NCBI GenBank assembly: GCA_003553085.1
Contig: PUPH01000117.1
Location: 1 to 48,382, forward strand
Direction: 5' to 3'
DNA: 48,382 bases
Origin: Thermoplasmata archaeon
GTDB taxonomy: Archaea; Thermoplasmatota; Thermoplasmata; Halarchaeoplasmatales; Halarchaeoplasmataceae
A program made the translations under genes and the position numbers. Of this stretch, positions 35,280 through 44,024 are shown piece after piece. The notes below the pieces were generated by a model. That model saw only the letters and a list, made by a program, of their open reading frames with translations, had not been told where the DNA came from and made no database searches. Position 1 is the first letter of the stretch, and the number at the start of each line of letters is the position of its first letter.

Positions 35280-35648
35280 ATGACCGGTATGAAACCGAAA
35301 TTTGATCTAGATGAAATCGGATGCGACTCTGTCTTGGGATGTCTTTATGATCTATCAAAAGTGGATAAAAAAGTCCTCTCATTCCTGCATGAAGGTGGTG
35401 AATACAAAGCAGCTGAGGTAGCAGAACGGATAGACAGAGATCAAAGCACCGCATACCGATCCCTGGAGAGGCTGGTTGAATGTGGGATGGTATACAAAGA
35501 GAAACACAACATAAGGAACGGCGGCTACTACTATCTTTACTCAGCTAGACCGGTAGATCTGATAAAAGAAGAGGCACTTGAGTGCCTCGATAAATGGTAT
35601 GAACGGATGAAAGGGTCTATCCAAGATATCGACGATCTCACAGGTTGA
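35280..35648 (+). CDS. TrmB/MarR-like winged-helix transcriptional regulator
   Basis: KVDKKVLSFLHEGGEYKAAEVAERIDRDQSTAYRSLERLVECGMVYKEK; four Cys residues. Confidence 0.8.
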   Translation: MTGMKPKFDLDEIGCDSVLGCLYDLSKVDKKVLSFLHEGGEYKAAEVAERIDRDQSTAYRSLERLVECGMVYKEKHNIRNGGYYYLYSARPVDLIKEEALECLDKWYERMKGSIQDIDDLTG

Positions 35649-35964
35649 AGCTGTCTTCTATCTTTTTTGCGAACTGATCCTTGCTCAGTGCTCCCTGTGC
35701 CTGCCCTACGACCTGTCCGTCCTCGAAGAACAGAAAGGCGGGTATCGCCTGGATGCCGTACCTGTTTGCTATCATGTTGTTTTCCTCGATGTTGACCTTA
35801 GCAAAATTTACATCGCCGTATTGTTCAGCAAGATCCTCGAAAGTTGGCTTTACCGCCATGCAGGGACCACACCAAGTGGCCCAAAAGTCGACTAAAACAC
35901 GCTCGTTGTCTTCAACGAAGGATTGGAAATCTTCATCGTTCAGTTCTACGATTTTTTCGCTCAT
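35638..35964 (-). CDS. trxA: Thioredoxin
   Basis: VLVDFWATWCGPCMAVKPTFEDLAEQYGDVNFAKVNIEENNMIANRYGIQAIPAFLFF. Start at MSEKIVELND. Confidence 0.95.
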   Translation of the reverse strand: MSEKIVELNDEDFQSFVEDNERVLVDFWATWCGPCMAVKPTFEDLAEQYGDVNFAKVNIEENNMIANRYGIQAIPAFLFFEDGQVVGQAQGALSKDQFAKKIEDSFNL

Positions 35965-36084
35965 TTTGCTACCTCCTGATTCTATTTTTCCGCAGATGGG
36001 ATTCGATATATAGACTTTGCCTTGCAATATGCAGATGTTAATCATGGCAAAAGATTAAAAGAGGAGGTGCCTTTGTTCCAATCC

Positions 36085-36363
36085 ATGAGCGAAAAAGAAG
36101 CTGAAAGCAAGGTATGTATAGAATTCATTTTTTCGGATACCTGCCCGGATTGTCCTCCCGCCAAGGAGCTTGTAGAAAGGATCGTGCCAGAATTTGAAGA
36201 TGTTGACGTAAAGTACCTTGAAGCCAGGAACAACCCTGGGCTGATAGAGAAGTACGATATAACCCACATACCCACCATCGTGATAAACGAAGAGGTGGCC
36301 TTCGTGGAGAGCTTGACCGAAGCTAAACTGAGAACGAAGATACAAGAACTGATAGATGGCTGA
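36085..36363 (+). CDS. Small thioredoxin/glutaredoxin-like protein (CPDC active site)
   Basis: CIEFIFSDTCPDCPPAKELVERIV...YDITHIPTIVINEEVAF with cis-Pro; longer ORF possible from 36022. Confidence 0.8.
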   Translation: MSEKEAESKVCIEFIFSDTCPDCPPAKELVERIVPEFEDVDVKYLEARNNPGLIEKYDITHIPTIVINEEVAFVESLTEAKLRTKIQELIDG

Positions 36364-37327
36364 ACTTCTATTCGAATTAGTCGGGCCCGATTATGGTCTA
36401 GCGGAGGCAGAAGTTAAGGCGGTGATCGAGGGTAGTGGATACCAGTGGGATGAGGTCGCTTGCTCCACAGGTGTATCGGTATTAAAAACCGACTGTCCAG
36501 TAGATCTTATCGGAGCTAAGGCAGGACTTACACATCGGATATTTGAGCATTTTCATACCGGGAATCAGAAGGATATACTCCAAGATGAACTCGAGATCGA
36601 TCTGCCTGATGGAACCGCTAAAGTTGAAACACGCAGAGTGGGCGGGGTCCCTGGTGATACTCAAAGGATCAAGAGCGAACTCGGAGATAGGATAGACAAT
36701 CCCATCGACCTGGAGGACCCTGACAACATCTTAGCTGTGTTGATATCTGACAGATGTCATGTCGGCAGGCTGATCCATAGGACTGATAAGGGTGAATTTC
36801 GCAGTAGGGAAGTAAAGTATAGACCGTACTTTTCACCGGTATCTCTCCAGCCAAGATACGCCCGTGCACTGGTCAATCTAACGAGAGCTACCAAGGATCT
36901 GCACGATCCATTCTGTGGAACCGGCGGTATCCTACTGGAAGCACTGATGATCGGACTGCAGGCGACCGGTGGAGATATAGATCCAGAGATGATCAGAGGG
37001 TGCAGACTCAATCTTAAAAAATACGGGTTCCATGCCCAGGTGAAGGTAGGTGATGTTGAAGAGACTATCCCTAAGCATGTGGAAAGCATCGCAACGGATC
37101 CACCCTACGGCAGAGCGGCATCCACATCCGGCGAAGAGATGGATACCCTTTATAAAAGGTTCTTCGATACCGCCGAACATCGGTTGAAAAAGGGAGGACG
37201 TCTTGCAGTTATACTTCCAGATATGAAGTATGTTAAAATGGTCGAAAACCTAGAGTTGACTGAATCGTACATAACCAGAGTACACTCCTCTTTGAAAAGG
37301 CACTACCTGGTATTCAAAAAAATTTAG
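36356..37327 (+). CDS. THUMP-domain tRNA (guanine-N2) methyltransferase, Trm-G10-like
   Basis: RPYFSPVSLQPRYARALVNLTRATKDLHDPFCGTGGILLEALMIGLQATGGDID ... SIATDPPYGRAAST. Confidence 0.92.
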   Translation: MAELLFELVGPDYGLAEAEVKAVIEGSGYQWDEVACSTGVSVLKTDCPVDLIGAKAGLTHRIFEHFHTGNQKDILQDELEIDLPDGTAKVETRRVGGVPGDTQRIKSELGDRIDNPIDLEDPDNILAVLISDRCHVGRLIHRTDKGEFRSREVKYRPYFSPVSLQPRYARALVNLTRATKDLHDPFCGTGGILLEALMIGLQATGGDIDPEMIRGCRLNLKKYGFHAQVKVGDVEETIPKHVESIATDPPYGRAASTSGEEMDTLYKRFFDTAEHRLKKGGRLAVILPDMKYVKMVENLELTESYITRVHSSLKRHYLVFKKI

Positions 37328-39162
37328 AGTTTCACGCCGACTAACTCTATTTCTTCTATCTCTCCGGTACCTATAGACTCCACTAACACATCGACGTATA
37401 TCGGTGTGAAGCCGGATGATGTCCAGTCTTGGTTGTACAGTTCAACATCGATCGTCTCCCGGGTACCGGCTGAAACATTCACCTGTATATCGGGGGATGT
37501 GATATCATCGAATGTGTAACTTACATGCCAGTCTTCTAGTGAGATCTGTTGCGTACTTATCCTATACATATCGGGATGGCCGTGGTTTGTGATATCTATC
37601 TGGAAGATGGATCTGCCGTCCACGATCTCCCTGACCCTTTCACCTCTTACATCTACCTCGAACGAATGGATCAATCCGACTGTGAATTCAAGGGTTTTCT
37701 CTTCACCACTGTTGTCGGAAACCACTTTGAGTTCGATGTCGGTCCTTGGTTGGGCATGTTCCTCGGGCCAGACCTCGAGCATGAATGTGACGTTCTCACC
37801 GGGAGATAATTCTCTAGTAGTATGATTTGCTCCAACGATACCGTCATCGGTTTCGTTTATAAATCTCATGCTTACGGACCAAGCGGTTGAATTAGTGTAC
37901 ATGTAACTGATATTGTACTCATCATCTGAAGGCTCACCGGTGTTCTCTAACTGTACTAAAAACTCCGCACTCTCGTTCACCGCAAGCATACGCTCGGGGT
38001 CACCTTCTATGAGTTCGAAAGAGAAATCATGACGGTATGTCACCTGATCTATGGGAATGGGATGGAAGCAGGTGAACAACAGTATGATGGCAACGACACC
38101 TACACCTTTACGCTTGAGGTCCAAAGAGCTCAGGTCGTTAAGAGGTGGTGGGTGCTTAAGGCCGACAAGGAAAAATATGAAAAGCGCGAACATGAGCCAT
38201 CCAGGATACCATACGAGTCCTACGATCACGAGGAATGCCGCTGCACCGTAACTAGCGTATTTGGCATTCTCACCAAAAAGAGCTCGGGTTATGTGTCCAC
38301 CGTCCAGCTGACCGGCAGGTAACAGATTCAGACCTGTGACCAGGAACCCGATCCAACCGGCAAAGGCCGTTGGATGTAGAACCGCATCGGCAGGGAATGG
38401 GACGAAATAAGATATAGCTTGAAGGATCAGAGGGAAATTTATCGCCATGAAAGTTCCTTCGACTTCCGTAGGTATCGGCCTACCCATGACCGTACCAAGA
38501 TATATCCCGATTATGGATACGGGAACGGCGACTATGAATCCCGCGATGGGACCGGCTACACCCAGGTCCAAAAGTGATTTCTTATCTGGGATGGGTTCTC
38601 TGATACTTATGAAAGCACCGATGGTACCTAAAGGTGGTATGAAAGGTATAAAGAATGGGAGTGATGCTTTGATACCATGGTGCCTCGCGAGCATATAATG
38701 GCCCATCTCATGAACACCTAATATTGTCATCAACGGGAGGGTGAAATATAGTCCTCCGTTGAGTAGGTTGTGTAGTGAAAAGAAACCACCATTGGGGTCG
38801 TAGGATGACCACCACCACATGCCAGCAAATAGAGTCGTGCAGATGGTCAATATCAGCATCACCACGTTGGTCTTTACCGAACGATAATTCTGTTCGGGTT
38901 GACTTTTGACGCTGATGATGAATTCACCCTGTTTCTCCCTTAGATGTGGGATATAATTTTGAGGGACCAGTTCCCTTCTCAGGTCGTCGAATGGTTTTTC
39001 TACATCCTGAGCGGATGATACCCTCACATAGAGGTTGACTATATCGAATTCAACTTCCGTGCGATATATGGGGAAGTACTTCCCAACAACACTTTGAACG
39101 TATTCTATCTCGTTCCTTTGATCCTCAGGGCGAACTACCATTTCATTACAGTTTAGAATCAA
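37324..39162 (-). CDS. Site-2 protease (M50) with ~230-aa extracytoplasmic NEW3/CARDB-like C-terminal region
   Basis: GVHEMGHYMLARHHG and GQLDGGHITRALFG active-site motifs; six or more TMs; C-terminal beta-rich NxS/T-containing domains. Confidence 0.88.
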   Translation of the reverse strand: MILNCNEMVVRPEDQRNEIEYVQSVVGKYFPIYRTEVEFDIVNLYVRVSSAQDVEKPFDDLRRELVPQNYIPHLREKQGEFIISVKSQPEQNYRSVKTNVVMLILTICTTLFAGMWWWSSYDPNGGFFSLHNLLNGGLYFTLPLMTILGVHEMGHYMLARHHGIKASLPFFIPFIPPLGTIGAFISIREPIPDKKSLLDLGVAGPIAGFIVAVPVSIIGIYLGTVMGRPIPTEVEGTFMAINFPLILQAISYFVPFPADAVLHPTAFAGWIGFLVTGLNLLPAGQLDGGHITRALFGENAKYASYGAAAFLVIVGLVWYPGWLMFALFIFFLVGLKHPPPLNDLSSLDLKRKGVGVVAIILLFTCFHPIPIDQVTYRHDFSFELIEGDPERMLAVNESAEFLVQLENTGEPSDDEYNISYMYTNSTAWSVSMRFINETDDGIVGANHTTRELSPGENVTFMLEVWPEEHAQPRTDIELKVVSDNSGEEKTLEFTVGLIHSFEVDVRGERVREIVDGRSIFQIDITNHGHPDMYRISTQQISLEDWHVSYTFDDITSPDIQVNVSAGTRETIDVELYNQDWTSSGFTPIYVDVLVESIGTGEIEEIELVGVKL

Positions 39163-39188
39163 CGTTCTAATAAGTGTTGTGGAATCTG

Positions 39189-39701
39189 ATGACGAAAATG
39201 TTATTTTACATGAACTTATGGAGCGACTTCATGAGGGCACTTCACAGAGACGAGAAAGGAGATATACCTGGTCTGCCGCTGGAGATCGCCGTTATAGCAC
39301 TTGTCATGGCGGTGGTCATACCCACGGTATGGTCTATATCTGGTCACTATCGTGAAGAGCAATTCGAAGAACTGCTTAGGGATGAACTCAGTAGATTCAA
39401 AAGGGCGGCTGGAGAGGTGCACAGCTCAGATCCAGGGAACATCAGAGCGGTCTCTATAGATCTTCCCAGAGAAGCTCTGTCAAAGATAGATTACGTTCGG
39501 TGCGGGGGAGACATGCCCCAGTTGATACGATATCGATTTGCTGGTAATAACGAGATGACATTTCATCTGGGAGGACCTGTTGTGAGCAATCTGACCGCTG
39601 ATGGATATACATCATTGGACCTCCCTGTGGACGGTAGTGTTATGCTATTGAGACGCTCTCGCCATGTACCGGATACCGTTGAGTTGATGATTAAGAGGTG
39701 A
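39189..39701 (+). CDS. Archaeal type IV pilin-like protein 1
   Basis: RDEKGDIPGLPLEIAVIALVMAVVIPTVWSISGHY: short charged leader ending KG then a hydrophobic helix; start ambiguous among Met codons from 39189 to 39228. Confidence 0.65.
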   Translation: MTKMLFYMNLWSDFMRALHRDEKGDIPGLPLEIAVIALVMAVVIPTVWSISGHYREEQFEELLRDELSRFKRAAGEVHSSDPGNIRAVSIDLPREALSKIDYVRCGGDMPQLIRYRFAGNNEMTFHLGGPVVSNLTADGYTSLDLPVDGSVMLLRRSRHVPDTVELMIKR

Positions 39702-40210
39702 TCATGATCCGAAGGATAACGAGAGACAACCGAGGTATGATCGAACTGCCCTTCAAACTGCTGCTCATGTGCTGTTTATTGGCCCTTCTGATACCCACCA
39801 CAGCATTGAGCTACAGGCATGTATCCCGGATAAGACTGGAGGACTCCGTCGAGGAGATCATCGAAGATATCTTATCCAAAGCCAGCAGGATGGCGATCCA
39901 AGACGATCGTTCGAGGACCCTATACTCATTCGAGATAGAAGAAGGGCATATGGCCAATCTGGATTATATAAGAGTTGGAGGGAAGATAGGTGAGGGGGAC
40001 AACATGATCGAATACAGGATGGGGTGGTGGAGCAATCCAAAATATATCTATGTAGAAAATTTTGGGATTACATCGAACAGCAATAGTACTTATGAGTTAA
40101 GAAGTGGGAGGCAAGAACTGGCACTGACAAAGATAACTATTTCAGAGGAACCCATCGTTGTGATATCGGGAGCTAACCATAACGTTGATCCTGCGGATTT
40201 CCTTCAGTAA
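39698..40210 (+). CDS. Archaeal type IV pilin-like protein 2 (paralog of the preceding gene)
   Basis: RRITRDNRGMIELPFKLLLMCCLLALLIPTTALSYRHV; shared LDYIRVGG...IEYR motif with gene 1; 4-nt overlap. Confidence 0.65.
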   Translation: MIMIRRITRDNRGMIELPFKLLLMCCLLALLIPTTALSYRHVSRIRLEDSVEEIIEDILSKASRMAIQDDRSRTLYSFEIEEGHMANLDYIRVGGKIGEGDNMIEYRMGWWSNPKYIYVENFGITSNSNSTYELRSGRQELALTKITISEEPIVVISGANHNVDPADFLQ

Positions 40211-40635
40211 TCATCAAGAGTGCTTCCCTTCCAGCTCCCGCCTTTTCCTAGATGGATCACTTCCCAACCTTTCTCCTCTAAACGCTCTGAGATGAATCTG
40301 CGGTGGCACCTAGAAGGATCCTTCTCTAAACACATCATCACCGTGGGTACGTCGATGGAGAAATCTTCCAATTTGTAAAAAGCCTCTTTCCATTCTAGTG
40401 TTTTCATCTTCTCCCGATAATCCTCCACATCTAAACCGCCCAATGCCTCTAGATGTTTGTATACTATCCCTTTTTTGAATAGATTCGATTTAAGGTTATC
40501 CCCGCTGAACTCCGATCGACTAGAGTGTGGTGATGATCTTACATCTACCAGATGCCTTATACCTTTGTCCTTTAGTATGCCGATGAACTCCTCGAGCGTC
40601 TTTCCTTCATATCCCACGGTATAGATCTTTTTCAC
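40204..40635 (-). CDS. DUF488 family protein
   Basis: YTVGYEGKTLEEFIGILKDKGIRHLVDVRSSPHSSRSEF ... CLEKDPSRCHRRFISERLEEKG. Confidence 0.88.
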   Translation of the reverse strand: MKKIYTVGYEGKTLEEFIGILKDKGIRHLVDVRSSPHSSRSEFSGDNLKSNLFKKGIVYKHLEALGGLDVEDYREKMKTLEWKEAFYKLEDFSIDVPTVMMCLEKDPSRCHRRFISERLEEKGWEVIHLGKGGSWKGSTLDDY

Positions 40636-40700
40636 GGTAGGAGTATAACGTATTGCTCATAAAAGTATTTTCATCGTGAGTTCAAAAAACCATAGAAATT

Positions 40701-40708
40701 TTTAAATA
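40701..40708 (+). promoter_or_regulatory. Archaeal TATA box (tttaaata) of the RHH regulator gene
   Basis: tttaaata ~74 nt upstream of the preferred ATG at 40775, with operator-like half-sites just downstream. Confidence 0.6.
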
Positions 40709-40718
40709 CCGTCTAGTC

Positions 40719-40750
40719 TATGTCCGACGTACGACATACAAAATATGTCG
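40719..40750 (+). promoter_or_regulatory. Putative autoregulatory RHH operator (three alternating half-sites)
   Basis: tatgtc (40719-40724), gacata (40733-40738), tatgtc (40744-40749), including the perfect inverted repeat cgacata-caaaa-tatgtcg (40732-40750). Confidence 0.55.
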
Positions 40751-40774
40751 GTTAAGGGTACAAAAGGGAAAACC

Positions 40775-41008
40775 ATGTCCGATACAGAAAAGATCACGAT
40801 AAGGCTGCCCAAAAGCTATCTTGAGCGGGTGGACTTTCTCGTGGAGATGGACGATTTCCCAAGTCGCTCCGAGGCCGTAAGGACCGCTGTCCGAGATATG
40901 CTGTATTACAGGATCGAATTGGTGGCGGATAAGGTCGAAAAGATGGTCGAACAGGAGCGAAAGATGGCCCAAGCAAAGGCGATAAAGGAAGAATACCTAA
41001 AAAGGTAA
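40775..41008 (+). CDS. Ribbon-helix-helix (CopG/CdrS-like) transcriptional regulator
   Basis: MSDTEKITIRLPKSYLERVDFLVEMDDFPSRSEAVRTAVRDMLYY; the ORF could start at 40745 but that ATG lies inside the operator-like palindrome. Confidence 0.88.
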   Translation: MSDTEKITIRLPKSYLERVDFLVEMDDFPSRSEAVRTAVRDMLYYRIELVADKVEKMVEQERKMAQAKAIKEEYLKR

Positions 41009-41028
41009 TCTGGGATGCAACTCTAACC

Positions 41029-41049
41029 GGCCCGAGTCCCCCTCGGGCC
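41029..41049 (+). terminator. Hairpin followed by a downstream T-rich tract
   Basis: ggcccgag-tcccc-ctcgggcc perfect 8-bp stem, then ...ccccctttctttttttat about 30 nt downstream, between convergent genes. Confidence 0.55.
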
Positions 41050-41086
41050 ATTCACGATAAAATATCTCCCCACCCCCTTTCTTTTT

Positions 41087-42232
41087 TTATACACCCATGG
41101 CAAGACGGAGCATGTTCCTTACACCGGGTGCCAGTCCTAAGGTGATAATCGCAAACTGTAATAGAAACTTCAATTCTGGAAGATCCTTCAATTCTTCCCT
41201 GAACCAGATATCGAGTGAATAGATCACGAAAACTACAAGAAATAGCTTCAAGGGATACATCACCAGAGACGTTCCAGTAACATCGATAGCCAATGCGGGT
41301 AGAACGTGTTTTTCAACGTAACCATAGGCACTTATCCCCCTATAAGTTGCGGAAGCGTCCATCATGTGTGCGAACACAATAAGAGGATTCAGAGATAAAA
41401 CAAAGACCTTAAGTGAAGCCACTTTCTTTGAAAATGTCCATGGGATCACCAGAAATACTGCCGAACTGATGACGGTTAGAAATAGAATTATCGGTATCTC
41501 CAAAGGTCTAGTACCTTCCAAGATCCGTAAATTATTGGAGATATAGATCAAGGTCAAAGACAGAAGGGTCATACCGTATGCACCGAACAGATATCGTTCG
41601 TCGAGTATCTTTTTTCGATGTCCTATGATATAGAATATAATCAGCAAGATAACCGTGAAGGGAAGTACGTATGCCATGTGTGGTGGATCAAGGAGTAACA
41701 GGAACAAGAGGGGAGGGGTGAGGGACAGAGCTCTTACTGCTCGTGTATCTCCTTCGTAAAGAGAGAGTTTTGCTCCGAAAACCATCGTGATTATCGCGCT
41801 TATTCCGAGTACCAAATATATCACTGGAGATATGAAGAACGGAGCCATGGAACGTGAAAAAAAACCTGCATCTTCAAGACTTCTAAGGGTACCGCCTAGT
41901 ATCACCCATGGTAGTAACGAAAAAATAAACAGTCTATCCACCTTTATCTTATACCGATGGAATATTTCAAGGATACCCAAGATCGCGATTATCAGTGAGA
42001 TTCCATACACGAGTGTGTTCACTATGTTGTAACCAGCGGAGATACCGTTGACGGTTTCATCCCTAGCATCTGCCACCACCGGACCCCAGATATATCTCCA
42101 GATGAAGTTGTCCCAAAAGATCTCTCTCCACAACAAACATCCTAGGAAAAGAGATATGGGTACTATGATTAGTGCTACTATCCAGAACGTTCGTTTGTTG
42201 TCTTTATATATCTTGGGAAGATAATCCGTCAT
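41087..42232 (-). CDS. DUF63-family integral membrane protein
   Basis: Multiple TMs; WRYIWGPVVADA...GYNIVNTLVYGI...LPWVILGGTLRSLEDAGFF are typical of archaeal DUF63 proteins. Confidence 0.85.
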   Translation of the reverse strand: MTDYLPKIYKDNKRTFWIVALIIVPISLFLGCLLWREIFWDNFIWRYIWGPVVADARDETVNGISAGYNIVNTLVYGISLIIAILGILEIFHRYKIKVDRLFIFSLLPWVILGGTLRSLEDAGFFSRSMAPFFISPVIYLVLGISAIITMVFGAKLSLYEGDTRAVRALSLTPPLLFLLLLDPPHMAYVLPFTVILLIIFYIIGHRKKILDERYLFGAYGMTLLSLTLIYISNNLRILEGTRPLEIPIILFLTVISSAVFLVIPWTFSKKVASLKVFVLSLNPLIVFAHMMDASATYRGISAYGYVEKHVLPALAIDVTGTSLVMYPLKLFLVVFVIYSLDIWFREELKDLPELKFLLQFAIITLGLAPGVRNMLRLAMGV

Positions 42233-44013
42233 TCTACAGTCACGCTCTTGGCCAGGTTCCTCGGTTTATCTATCGAACATCCCCGCTTGCGTGCAGTATG
42301 ATATGCCATCAACTGGAGCACTACATTGACCAAGATCGGTGAGAATAGAGGAGGTACAGACGGTATGACGATCATATCATCTGAGAGTTTTTCCAACTCC
42401 CTATCCTCATCACCCACAGATATGATCGGGCTACCCCTTGCTGCGATCTCTCCGATATTTCCCAACATCTTTTCGAAGGTATGGTCCTTGACAAGTATGG
42501 AAACAACAGGTGTTCGTTCGGTGAGTAAAGCGAACGGACCGTGCTTCAGTTCTCCAGCCGGATAGCCGGCCGAATGGATGTATGCTATCTCCTTCAGCTT
42601 CAATGCACCCTCCAGAGCGACCGGGTAGTTTATGTTGCGTCCCACGAAAAATATATCTTCCGCTGTGACGAGTTTATCGCATACATCTCTGATATAATCC
42701 GATTGATCCAGCAGTACTTTTACGTGTCTTGGTAATCTTCTTAGTTCATCACGGTACTCCTGAACATTCTCTCTGAGCAATCTTTTGTTATTCAGACCGA
42801 GCTCCATTGCTATGAGATAGAGCACGATGAGCTGTGTTGTGAAGGTCTTGGTAGCGGCCACACCTATCTCTGGACCGGCCTGGGTATATATGACCTCATC
42901 GACCTCCCTGGTTATGCTGCTGTTCATCACGTTGGTGATCGCCAAGGTCTTACAACCACGTTGTTTTGCCTCCCTGGCGGCGGCGATGGTATCTGCGGTT
43001 TCTCCGCTTTGGCTTATCAGTATGGTAAAAGGTGTAAGATCAGAGGGTGAAGAATACCTATATTCGGATGCAAGATCCGTGGTACATGGTATAGCTGCCA
43101 ATTCTTCGATTATGTATTTACCGACCAATGCGGCATGATAAGAGGTCCCGCATGAGATCAAACGTATATGTCTGGTATCGTAACTATTAAAATCAACATC
43201 GTCGAACTCGACTAATCGACCTAAAAGAGAATCGTGTATCGCCTTGGGTTGTTCATATATCTCCTTTAACATATAGTGCTCGTATCCACTTTTTTCAGCA
43301 TCCTCGTGGGTCCAATCTATCTCTACGGTTTCACGCTCCACCGGTACACCCTTCCGATCCCAGATACGGATCCTCGAGGGAGTCAGTTCGGCGATATCTC
43401 CATCCTCCAGATATTTTACCTCGTTGGTGTGATCGAGTATCGCTGGGATGTCTGATGCAACCAGGTTTTCCTCCACACCGATACCTATGACTAAGGGGCT
43501 CTGATTTCTAGCGACGACGATCCGGTCTGAGTCTCTTTGTACAGCGCACACCGCGTATGAACCACGCAGTTTTTTAATCACTTCGCCCATTGTTTGTAAA
43601 AGATTTCCTTCGTGATATTCCTCGATAAGATGAACTAATATCTCACTATCGGTCTCCGAGGAAAACTCATGACCTTTCTCTATGAGTTCTTCTTTTATAG
43701 TTATAAAATTGTCTATGATCCCATTATGAACTATGGCAAATTCTCCACTGCAGCCTTTGAAAGGATGGGCGTTTTCATCCGATGGTTTACCATGTGTGGC
43801 CCATCGTGTGTGCCCGATACCCGTGTTGCCGCTTGGTATTGTGATCGGTTCCAGATCCTTGATCATACCCTTCTTTTTCTGAAGGTAGATGCCGTCGTTT
43901 TGTACTACCGCAACACCTGCAGAATCATAACCTCGATATTCAAGACGCTTCAGGCCCTTCAACAACACTTTGCCGACGCCGCTTTTTCCAGTATAACCAA
44001 CGATTCCACACAT
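42229..44013 (-). CDS. glmS: Glutamine--fructose-6-phosphate aminotransferase (isomerizing)
   Basis: MCGIVGYTGKSGVGKVLLKGLKRLEYRGYDSAGVAV; two SIS domains; C-terminal RNLAKSVTVE. Confidence 0.98.
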   Translation of the reverse strand: MCGIVGYTGKSGVGKVLLKGLKRLEYRGYDSAGVAVVQNDGIYLQKKKGMIKDLEPITIPSGNTGIGHTRWATHGKPSDENAHPFKGCSGEFAIVHNGIIDNFITIKEELIEKGHEFSSETDSEILVHLIEEYHEGNLLQTMGEVIKKLRGSYAVCAVQRDSDRIVVARNQSPLVIGIGVEENLVASDIPAILDHTNEVKYLEDGDIAELTPSRIRIWDRKGVPVERETVEIDWTHEDAEKSGYEHYMLKEIYEQPKAIHDSLLGRLVEFDDVDFNSYDTRHIRLISCGTSYHAALVGKYIIEELAAIPCTTDLASEYRYSSPSDLTPFTILISQSGETADTIAAAREAKQRGCKTLAITNVMNSSITREVDEVIYTQAGPEIGVAATKTFTTQLIVLYLIAMELGLNNKRLLRENVQEYRDELRRLPRHVKVLLDQSDYIRDVCDKLVTAEDIFFVGRNINYPVALEGALKLKEIAYIHSAGYPAGELKHGPFALLTERTPVVSILVKDHTFEKMLGNIGEIAARGSPIISVGDEDRELEKLSDDMIVIPSVPPLFSPILVNVVLQLMAYHTARKRGCSIDKPRNLAKSVTVE

Positions 44014-44024
44014 TTGAACACACC

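Noticed and set aside
33181-35648. Whether the HTH gene divergent to the methylase is a classical R-M controller (C) protein
   Set aside because: It is a larger TrmB/MarR-like wHTH, not a small HTH_3 C protein, and I saw no C-box; its neighbor thioredoxin gives an equally good context.
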